From positions 1 through 64,000 of the forward strand of contig JAPPAV010000026.1 of assembly GCA_026705345.1 (NCBI GenBank): DNA of 64,000 nt, in the 5' to 3' direction. The stretch comes from Gammaproteobacteria bacterium. GTDB lineage: Bacteria > Pseudomonadota > Gammaproteobacteria > Pseudomonadales > Azotimanducaceae. Numbering within the stretch: position 1 is the stretch's first letter; each line of letters begins with the position of its first letter. The notes under the pieces were generated by a model. The model was not told the origin of the DNA, made no database searches, and was given only the letters and a program-made list of their open reading frames with translations. Both the position numbers and the translations under genes were made by a program. Below are positions 54,273 to 61,514 of this stretch, in pieces.

Positions 54273-56064
54273 CGAGTTCCACCTCGTCGGGCTCGCCAAG
54301 TCCCTGCTCGAAACGCTGCGCCTGGAGGTCGAACATCGTCCGGTAGCGACCACTCAAAGCCATCAGTTCGTCGTGGGAGCCGAGCTCGACGACCCGGCCG
54401 CCCTCGAGCACGCAGATCCGGTCGGCGTGTCGTACCGTGGAGAAGCGATGCGAGATCAGGATCGTGGTGACATCTCGGATTTCCTCGAGAATGCGGTCGA
54501 AGATCTCCGCCTCGCCGCGCACATCGAGTTGTGCGGTGGGTTCGTCAAGGAGTACCACGCCGGCTCCTAGCCTGACCGCCGCGAGCGCACGTGCCAGGGC
54601 GATACGCTGCCACTGGCCGCCCGAGAGATCCGTGCCGCCGTCGTATCCCCGGGCGAGAGTCGTGTCGAGTTCAGCAAGGCCGGCGGCGCCGGCGCGGTCG
54701 AGAGCCGCCTCGACGAGGTCGTCGGGGCCGCCCCCGGGTACGACGTTGTCCCTCAAGGGAAGTTCGAACCGAACGAAGTCCTGGAACACCGCGGCAATGC
54801 GCTCCCGCCAGGATTCGATGTCGAGCTCCCGGATGTCCACGCCGTCCACCTCGATGCTGCCACCGGACGGCTCGTAGAGGCGGCATAGGAGCTTGGCCAA
54901 CGTCGTCTTGCCGGCACCGTTTAAGCCCACGATGGCGAGCGACGAACCCGCCGGAATGGTGAGGTCGAAGCCGTTGAGGACGATCTCGCCGGGGGTCGTC
55001 GGGTAGGCGAATACGACATCGCGGAAACAGATTTTCCGGGCGGGCATCTTGTCCGCGGGACTCGATCCACCAGCGAGCGCTCCCTTGGGTGCCATGGCAC
55101 CACGCAATCTGAACACCGCCGCAGCCGGCGCTGCCACGTCGAGCGCCCATGACAGCCCGCCAAACGCGATCATGCTGGTCGCGATCGCTGCGCTCGCGAA
55201 CATGACCATGCGATCCAGCGCCAGGTTGCCCGCGTTGACATCCATCGCCATGGCCGCAAACACGGCTACGTTCGCAACGGTGACCAGCACCAGGCTCGTC
55301 GCCAAGGGGCGTTCGCGCAGCTTCGTTGCCTCCCAGCGCAGGTCATGCAGCTTGCGGCGGTGACGGCGAAAACGATCGACGGTCCATCCCGATAGCCCGA
55401 ACAGCCGAAGTTCCTTGGACGATGGCGCATCGACGGCCAGCCTATAGGCGTAGTCGGCGTGGCGTTGCGCATCGCGAACGACTTCGGTGTTGCGGTCCTT
55501 CCACACCCCGCTCTCGCGCAACAGCCAGTGGGTCGCGAGCCATGCGCCCCCCAGGACGAGGGGCGCCCACCACGCATACGCCGCAAGCACCGCTGCAGAG
55601 GCGAGACCCGCGAGCAGTTCCACCAGTCCCGAGGCGATGAAGTCCATGGAAATAGACAGCGGCGGACTGCTGATGCCGAGGTCGAAGTCTCGAGCCATGG
55701 TGAGGTCGTTGATCAGTTCCGGATCCTCGAGATGTGCCATCCCCGGCGGTTCGACGCACGACTTCGTCAACTCGTCGTACAACCAAGCCGCCGTTCGGCT
55801 TCCCAGGTTGGCACTCAACGCCACGTGCAACGGTGAGAGAACCTGCACAAGGACAAAAACCGCGCCGACCAACGCCAGCGAGCCGACCATGTCGGTCTCG
55901 GCTTGCACCGCGCCGATCAGAAGACCCATGGCGATGGCGAACAGGGCCGGGAGAATGCCTCGTGCAATTAGGATCAACCACCACAGAGCCGACAACAACG
56001 GATCGGCCCGGCTGAGAACGCGGATGAGCTGCCACTCGTCGCGGGCGCGGAGACGTTCGAGCAT
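54259..56064 (-). CDS. ABC transporter, fused permease/ATPase (exporter type)
   Basis: The 601-residue partner of the downstream half-transporter, with six membrane segments and an ATPase domain containing Walker A GLNGAGKTTL, the canonical signature DLSGGQWQRIALARAL and Walker B VVLLDEPTAQLD. The ATG at 56064 is chosen over the track TTG at 56070. It is divergent from the LLM oxidoreductase, with three 10-base tandem repeats in the gap. Confidence 0.88.
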   Translation of the reverse strand: MLERLRARDEWQLIRVLSRADPLLSALWWLILIARGILPALFAIAMGLLIGAVQAETDMVGSLALVGAVFVLVQVLSPLHVALSANLGSRTAAWLYDELTKSCVEPPGMAHLEDPELINDLTMARDFDLGISSPPLSISMDFIASGLVELLAGLASAAVLAAYAWWAPLVLGGAWLATHWLLRESGVWKDRNTEVVRDAQRHADYAYRLAVDAPSSKELRLFGLSGWTVDRFRRHRRKLHDLRWEATKLRERPLATSLVLVTVANVAVFAAMAMDVNAGNLALDRMVMFASAAIATSMIAFGGLSWALDVAAPAAAVFRLRGAMAPKGALAGGSSPADKMPARKICFRDVVFAYPTTPGEIVLNGFDLTIPAGSSLAIVGLNGAGKTTLAKLLCRLYEPSGGSIEVDGVDIRELDIESWRERIAAVFQDFVRFELPLRDNVVPGGGPDDLVEAALDRAGAAGLAELDTTLARGYDGGTDLSGGQWQRIALARALAAVRLGAGVVLLDEPTAQLDVRGEAEIFDRILEEIRDVTTILISHRFSTVRHADRICVLEGGRVVELGSHDELMALSGRYRTMFDLQAQRFEQGLGEPDEVELDVLE

Positions 56065-56109
56065 CGACAAACCGTTACCGATCGTCGGGCGCGCGTCAAG
56101 CAGCGTTGC

Positions 56110-56139
56110 TTGGGCGTTCTTGGGCGTTCTTGGGCGTTG
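56110..56139. repeat. Three 10 bp tandem repeats
   Basis: TTGGGCGTTC occurs three times head to tail (the last copy ends in G) in the 131-base gap between the divergent ABC exporter and LLM oxidoreductase genes. Ten bases is close to one helical turn, so a change in copy number would shift spacing without changing phase. Confidence 0.75.
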
Positions 56140-56195
56140 TGACCAGGTCGCGAACTACGCGATCATTCGCCGCTTGATCACCACCCGAGTCATTC

Positions 56196-57056
56196 ATGAA
56201 GCTAGGCGTTGTATTCCCCCAAACCGAGATCGGCACCGATCCCGCCGTGGTCGCGGAGTTCGCCACAACGGCCGAAGCCCTCGGCTACGACCATCTCATC
56301 GTCTACGACCACATCCTGGGAGCCAGCACCGCCACCCGCCCAGACTGGCGGGGCCCGTATACCTCCGAGAGCTTGTTTCACGAACCGTTCGTGCTGTTCG
56401 GCTACCTCGCCGGGTTGACGACGACGCTGGAACTCGTCACCGCAGTCATTATTCTCCCGCAACGCCAGACCGCACTCGTGGCCAAGCAGGCGGCCTGCGT
56501 CGACGTGCTGTCGAAGGGGCGCCTCCGACTCGGTATCGGCACCGGCTGGAACGCCGTCGAGTACGAAGCCCTCGGGGAGAATTTCCACGACAGGGGTGTC
56601 CGTTCGGAAGAACAGATCGATCTGATGCGCCGCCTTTGGGCGGACGATGTCATCAGCTACGACGGCAGGTGGCACAAGGTGACGGAGGCGGGACTGAACC
56701 CGTTGCCCACCTCCCGGCGCATACCGGTGTGGCTCGGCGGCATGGCGCCACAGGTGATCGACCGCGTGGGTCGGATCGCCGATGGCTGGTTCCCGTTCTT
56801 CAATCCGAATCTGGCCGAGCAAATCGCGGCCGTTCGGTCCGCTGCCGAGGGTGCCGGGCGCGATCCGAGCGACGTTGGGATCGAGTGCATGACGGCGCTT
56901 TCCGATGCACAAGGCGCAGAAAGACTGCGCCATCTTGCCGACCTCGGCGTGACGCACACCGCCGTCGTGACGATGAATGCCGGCAACGACACGCCGCAGG
57001 CGCACATCGAGGCCATCAAGAGACACTGGGACGTCATGTCCCCATTCGCGGACTGA
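56196..57056 (+). CDS. LLM class F420-dependent oxidoreductase
   Basis: A 286-residue luciferase-like monooxygenase of the TIGR03619 type. MKLGVVFPQTEIGTDP and YDHLIVYDHILGAS open the barrel, and RLRLGIGTGWNAVEYEALG and RIPVWLGGMAPQVIDRVGRIADGW... are family signatures. Members use F420 as hydride carrier; FMN-dependent relatives cannot be excluded by eye. It precedes an epoxide hydrolase by 19 bases, so both may act on the same substrate. Confidence 0.82.
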   Translation: MKLGVVFPQTEIGTDPAVVAEFATTAEALGYDHLIVYDHILGASTATRPDWRGPYTSESLFHEPFVLFGYLAGLTTTLELVTAVIILPQRQTALVAKQAACVDVLSKGRLRLGIGTGWNAVEYEALGENFHDRGVRSEEQIDLMRRLWADDVISYDGRWHKVTEAGLNPLPTSRRIPVWLGGMAPQVIDRVGRIADGWFPFFNPNLAEQIAAVRSAAEGAGRDPSDVGIECMTALSDAQGAERLRHLADLGVTHTAVVTMNAGNDTPQAHIEAIKRHWDVMSPFAD

Positions 57057-57075
57057 GCGACGACTGGAGGACGAC

Positions 57076-58239
57076 ATGAGCAGCATCACGGAATACAAGA
57101 TCGACATACCGGACGCGGATCTGGACGACCTCCGGAAGCGGCTGGCACGCACACGCTGGCCGGATCCGGAAACCACGGACACGGGCGAGTCGCTCGATTG
57201 GAACCAAGGCGTCCCGCTCGCCTACGCCAAGGAACTCGCCCACTACTGGCTGAACGGCTACGACTGGCGAGCGCGGGAGGCCTACTACAACCGCTTCCCC
57301 CAATACGTCACCGGGATCGACGGCCTTAGTGTTCACTTCATCCACCGACAGAGTCCCCACCCGGACGCACAACCGCTGCTGATTACCCACGGCTGGCCCG
57401 GGTCGGTCGTCGAATTCCACAAGGTGATCGACCCGCTCGCCGATCCGACCGGCCACGGCGGCAACGCCGAGGACGCCTTTCACGTCATCTGTCCGTCACT
57501 TCCGGGCTACGGCTTCTCCGGCAGGCCCACGACAACGGGCTGGGGCGTCGGCAAGATCGCCGAAGCCTGGGACGAGCTGATGGGCCGGCTCGGCTACGAA
57601 CGCTACTTCGCCCAAGGCGGGGATTGGGGTGCTGCCGTCACCACAGGCATCGCCATGCAGAACCACGGACGTTGCGCGGGCATCCATCTCAACATGCCGA
57701 GTGCCGGCCCGACACCCCAGGCCCGGGAGAATCCGACGCCCCGGGACCAAGCTGCGCTCGACGGCGGGCGGTACTACCAGGAGTGGGGCGCTGGCTATTC
57801 AAAGCAGCAAAGCACGCGTCCGCAGACGCTGGGCTACGGACTGGTCGACTCGCCCATGGGACAGGCCACCTGGGTGATCGAGAAGTTCCTCGAGTGGACC
57901 GACTGCGACGGCCATCCGGAGAACGCCGTCAGTCGCGAGGAACTCATCGACAACGTCATGTTCTATTGGCTGACGGCGACCGGGGCGTCTTCGGCGCGGC
58001 TCTACTGGGAGAGCTTCAACCGGGCATTCAGCGACGGTGGCGACAACACGGTCAAGCTGCCCACCGGATGCAGCATTTTTCCGAAGGAGATCGTCCCCAC
58101 GCCCCGAAGCTGGGCAGAACGGCGCTACCCGAACATCGTCTACTGGAACGAGTTGGACAAAGGCGGGCACTTCGCCGCCTTCGAGCAGCCAGACGTGTTC
58201 GTCCAGGAGTTGCGCGGGTGTTTCCGGGCCATGCGCTGA
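57076..58239 (+). CDS. Epoxide hydrolase (EHN domain, alpha/beta fold)
   Basis: A 387-residue microsomal-type epoxide hydrolase. The N-terminal EHN domain is followed by the oxyanion motif HGWPG (105-109) and the nucleophile elbow GGDWGAAV with D183; the catalytic His is in GGHFAAFEQPD near residue 372. It hydrolyses epoxides to diols. The start at 57076 follows GGAGG; the track ORF extends upstream into the LLM gene in another frame. It is preceded by a probable monooxygenase/oxidoreductase that may supply its substrate. Confidence 0.9.
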   Translation: MSSITEYKIDIPDADLDDLRKRLARTRWPDPETTDTGESLDWNQGVPLAYAKELAHYWLNGYDWRAREAYYNRFPQYVTGIDGLSVHFIHRQSPHPDAQPLLITHGWPGSVVEFHKVIDPLADPTGHGGNAEDAFHVICPSLPGYGFSGRPTTTGWGVGKIAEAWDELMGRLGYERYFAQGGDWGAAVTTGIAMQNHGRCAGIHLNMPSAGPTPQARENPTPRDQAALDGGRYYQEWGAGYSKQQSTRPQTLGYGLVDSPMGQATWVIEKFLEWTDCDGHPENAVSREELIDNVMFYWLTATGASSARLYWESFNRAFSDGGDNTVKLPTGCSIFPKEIVPTPRSWAERRYPNIVYWNELDKGGHFAAFEQPDVFVQELRGCFRAMR

Positions 58240-58304
58240 GGCCGCCCGGACCAGGGTCGCCGACATACGGTAGGCTACGCCTGCCCCCTGAAGAGAGATA
58301 GACG

Positions 58305-59381
58305 ATGCCGCAGAGGAAACTGCGTTACGGGTTCATTGGTGCCGGTGGCATTGCCGGTGCGCACATGCGCGACCTGGCACGGCGCGACGATGTGGACATG
58401 GTCGCCATGGCGGACATTTCCGAAACCAGCATGGGCCGTCATCGCGACCAGTTCGGGATCGACGGAATGTACGCAGACTGGACCGAGATGCTCGATGCAG
58501 AGGAACTGGACGCGGTGTCGATCTGCACCCCGAACAAGCTGCACGAGGCCCCGACGATCGATGCCCTGAACGCAGGCTGTCACGTTCTTTGCGAAAAACC
58601 CCTTGCCCATTCCGCCGAGGCCGGGGAACGAATGGTCGCCGCCGCCCGGGAGACGGGGCGAAAGCTATGCATCGCGTTCCAGTACCGCTACAACCCGCGG
58701 ACGCAATTCCTTCGCCGGGCGTACGACGATGGCGAGTTCGGCAATATCCTCTTCGCACGGATCAAAGCGCTGCGGCGCCGCGGCATACCCAACTGGGGCG
58801 TGTTCGGCCGCAAGGACCTCCAAGGCGGCGGGCCGCTCATCGACATCGGCGTGCATGTCCTGGAAATGACCCACTACGCGATGGGATCGCCCGACCCCGT
58901 CAGCGCCACCGCTGACATGTTCACGTACATCGGCGACAAGCCATCGGATCGCGTGGAGTCCGCCTGGAAGGGCTGGGACCACAAGTTCTACACCGTTGAG
59001 GACCTTGCCGTCGGACGCATCCGCTTCGCCAATGGCGCCGTGGCCCACATCGAAGCCGCTTTCGCTGCGCACATCGAGAAGGACGACTGGAACTTCGAAC
59101 TGATGGGCGACGAAGGTGGCGCAAGCTGGAATCCCCCGCGAATCTTCACCGACGAGCACGGCCACATGGTGGACAAGTCCCCGGGGTGGCTCGCCAACGC
59201 CGCCTTCGACAACATGTTCACGCGCAAGATGAACAACTTCGTCGACCACTGCCTGTACGACAAGCCGACGCTCGCACCCGGCGAGGACGGGCTGGCCGTC
59301 CAACGGATGCTCGATGGGCTCTACCGATCCGCGGAGAACGGCGGTAGGGAAGTCGAAATCCGCGCGGCGGATCGTGCCTAG
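58305..59381 (+). CDS. Gfo/Idh/MocA family oxidoreductase
   Basis: A 358-residue NAD(P)-dependent dehydrogenase. GFIGAGGIAGAHM is the Rossmann motif and VLCEKPLAHSAEAG contains the active-site Lys; GGGPLIDIGVHVLEMTHY near residue 180 is the typical substrate-site segment with the catalytic His. It oxidises or reduces a sugar, inositol or related polyol. It lies 65 bases after the epoxide hydrolase and may be separately translated from the same transcript. Confidence 0.9.
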   Translation: MPQRKLRYGFIGAGGIAGAHMRDLARRDDVDMVAMADISETSMGRHRDQFGIDGMYADWTEMLDAEELDAVSICTPNKLHEAPTIDALNAGCHVLCEKPLAHSAEAGERMVAAARETGRKLCIAFQYRYNPRTQFLRRAYDDGEFGNILFARIKALRRRGIPNWGVFGRKDLQGGGPLIDIGVHVLEMTHYAMGSPDPVSATADMFTYIGDKPSDRVESAWKGWDHKFYTVEDLAVGRIRFANGAVAHIEAAFAAHIEKDDWNFELMGDEGGASWNPPRIFTDEHGHMVDKSPGWLANAAFDNMFTRKMNNFVDHCLYDKPTLAPGEDGLAVQRMLDGLYRSAENGGREVEIRAADRA

Positions 59382-59412
59382 CTGCGCCCGGCCGAAACCC
59401 GGCGCCCTGGAG

Positions 59413-61419
59413 TCACGCCTTCAAGCCCCCCGGACCGCAGTCGTTCGCTAGGTAGTCGATCATCTTCCCGAAGAAGGTCTCCTGATGGTGGTAGAACAAC
59501 GTGTTGTAGAAGTGGTCCGCCCCTTCGAGCTCTAGGTACTCATAGGGCTTCTCGTGCTCGTCCAGAAGTTTCAGGTACTTGTGCGCATGGTCTACTGGCA
59601 CCCGTTGATCCACGTCGCCGTGGACGATGAGCATGGGTACGTTCACCTTCTCCACCTCGTCCAACGGCGAGACCGCCTTGTCCCAATAGTCGATCCACTG
59701 TTCCGACGGCGCTCCCCGCATGCGCCAGCGGATGTAGTTGACCTGCATCGTCGGATCGGAGACGGCCGCGCCGGCGATGACGCACTGGTAGACCTGGGGC
59801 GTGCGCGACGCCGCCACGAGCGCCGCGTAGCCGCCGTATGACCACCCGAACATCGCCACCCGGTCCTTTTCGGCCAGCCCCTGCTCGATCAGGTGCAGGG
59901 CGCCGTCGTCCTTGTCGTCCTGCATGGCACGGCCACCTTGGCTGACGCCCGCGAACGCGGCCTGGTTGAATTCCATTCCGTAGTTGAAGGATCCTCGGTA
60001 TTGCGGCTGCAAGACCATGTAGCCGTTGTTGGCAAGCATCTGCGCCCACTTGTCGTAGGAGACCGTCTCCGTCACGAAAGGTCCCCCGTGGGGCAGGACG
60101 ACGAGCGGGAACGGGGGCTCCCCGTTCGGCACGGTGACCCAAGCGGGAATCTTCATGCCATCCCGGGCTTCGTAGGTGATGAATTCCACGTCCGCCAGCT
60201 TGTCGCTCTCGAACATGGGTTGCTGGCCGCCGACGATGTCGAAACGACCATCCTTGACCAGGTAGTAGGATCCGGGATCCCGGGGCCCGGTGTTGGCGAC
60301 CACCATCGTGTTGCCGTCGCGCGAGCGGCTTGAGATCCGGACGTTGTAGGCATTCGGAACGATCCCCCGCAGTTGCTCGCGGGTGGCACCCTCCAACTCG
60401 TCGAACCACTCGTAGTGGAACCTGCCCTTGTTGTACGCCACGCCGACAATCCGATCAGGATGCTCCCAGCCGTTCGAGTGGCCCACGACACCGGCAATGT
60501 CGACGTCCGAGCGCCGGTAGACAGCCTCGTACTCGCCGCTGTCCACGTCGTAGGTCCACAACCCCGAGGTGTTGTTGCCCCGGTTGGCGATGACGAACAG
60601 CTTGTTGGGGTCGTCTACGTCATACCCGGCCACCCCGAAATCCTCGAAGCTGTCCTCGCTGTGTCGCAGGACGTCGCGCCAGCCCTTCTCGCCGCGCTTG
60701 CGGTGGTACCAGACGTACTCGTCGCTGCCTTCGTCGAAACCACGGCCGAGCCACGGATTGCCGTCGCTGTCGAACGAAATCTGCCCCAAGGAGATCTTGC
60801 CGCGGATCAGCAGCTTCTTGGTGCCCCGGCGGAGATCGAGTTCCCAATAGGAAAGGGGCCTGAAGGCGGGCCTCAGCTTCGCACCCGGCCCATCGCCGCC
60901 GCCTTCTGCCAAGGCCAGGATCACCTTGTTCGGTTTGTCCGGCAGCACCCCGACGATTTGCGCCCGTTCGGCAGAGAACGAACGCAGTTTCCTTCGCTCG
61001 ACATCGAGCATGCCCCACTTGTATTCGTAGACGCCCTGGTTGAAGCCCTCGATCTGCTTGCGCACCTGCTGGCGAAGCCGGAACAGGATGTCCCGGTCGC
61101 TGACCCAGGAGAAGAACTCGATCTCCATGGGATCCGCGTCCATCCGGAACGGCGCCTTGTCGAGGTCTGCGGCGTCGTAGACTTCGACGATCGGGTCGCC
61201 GTCCTTCGACAGGATCTTCATCAACGCGAGGTGCTTGCCGTCGGGCGAAACGCTCACGTTGCTGATGACCGCCCGCATGGCGAAATAGTCTAGGGGATAG
61301 GGCGCGCTAGTCGGTGCCGCCCGGGTCTCTTCGGCAGCGCCTAGCAACTCATCTGCCCTGCCGAACATACAGAACGCAACCAAAAACGCTGCTAGTGAAA
61401 CTCTGGTCAATCTCTCCAC
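59413..61419 (-). CDS. S9 family peptidase (prolyl oligopeptidase-like, secreted)
   Basis: About 668 residues: a signal peptide (LTRVSLAAFLVAFCMFG), an N-terminal beta-propeller and a C-terminal hydrolase domain with S527 in FGWSYGGYAAL, D604 in HGDVDQRVP and H636 in GADHFY. It cleaves peptides in the periplasm. The GTG at 61419 with GGAG eight bases upstream is preferred; the track start at 61455 lies inside a terminator-like hairpin. It is directly downstream of a TonB-dependent receptor, suggesting that the receptor imports peptides for it to degrade. Confidence 0.88.
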   Translation of the reverse strand: MERLTRVSLAAFLVAFCMFGRADELLGAAEETRAAPTSAPYPLDYFAMRAVISNVSVSPDGKHLALMKILSKDGDPIVEVYDAADLDKAPFRMDADPMEIEFFSWVSDRDILFRLRQQVRKQIEGFNQGVYEYKWGMLDVERRKLRSFSAERAQIVGVLPDKPNKVILALAEGGGDGPGAKLRPAFRPLSYWELDLRRGTKKLLIRGKISLGQISFDSDGNPWLGRGFDEGSDEYVWYHRKRGEKGWRDVLRHSEDSFEDFGVAGYDVDDPNKLFVIANRGNNTSGLWTYDVDSGEYEAVYRRSDVDIAGVVGHSNGWEHPDRIVGVAYNKGRFHYEWFDELEGATREQLRGIVPNAYNVRISSRSRDGNTMVVANTGPRDPGSYYLVKDGRFDIVGGQQPMFESDKLADVEFITYEARDGMKIPAWVTVPNGEPPFPLVVLPHGGPFVTETVSYDKWAQMLANNGYMVLQPQYRGSFNYGMEFNQAAFAGVSQGGRAMQDDKDDGALHLIEQGLAEKDRVAMFGWSYGGYAALVAASRTPQVYQCVIAGAAVSDPTMQVNYIRWRMRGAPSEQWIDYWDKAVSPLDEVEKVNVPMLIVHGDVDQRVPVDHAHKYLKLLDEHEKPYEYLELEGADHFYNTLFYHHQETFFGKMIDYLANDCGPGGLKA

Positions 61420-61433
61420 GACTCTACTCCGTG

Positions 61434-61478
61434 TTCGCAAACAAAAGGCGGGCACAGGATCCTACCCAAGTGCCCGCC
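61434..61478 (-). terminator. Rho-independent terminator in the leader of the S9 peptidase gene
   Basis: On the minus strand GGCGGGCAC and GTGCCCGCC form a perfect 9 bp stem with a 14-base loop, followed at once by TTTTGTTT. It lies between the TonB receptor stop and the peptidase start, only 15 bases before the latter, so it would attenuate readthrough rather than simply end the operon. Confidence 0.65.
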
Positions 61479-61484
61479 AGGACT

Positions 61485-61506
61485 GTCCTTATATTTTCTT
61501 AAGGAC
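61485..61506. promoter_or_regulatory. AT-rich hairpin after the TonB receptor stop
   Basis: GTCCTTA and TAAGGAC are perfect 7 bp arms around an eight-base AT-only-plus-C loop, immediately after the receptor stop. It precedes the terminator hairpin on the minus strand and could be an operator, a processing stem or a second leader structure. Confidence 0.4.
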
Positions 61507-61514
61507 CGCTCAGA

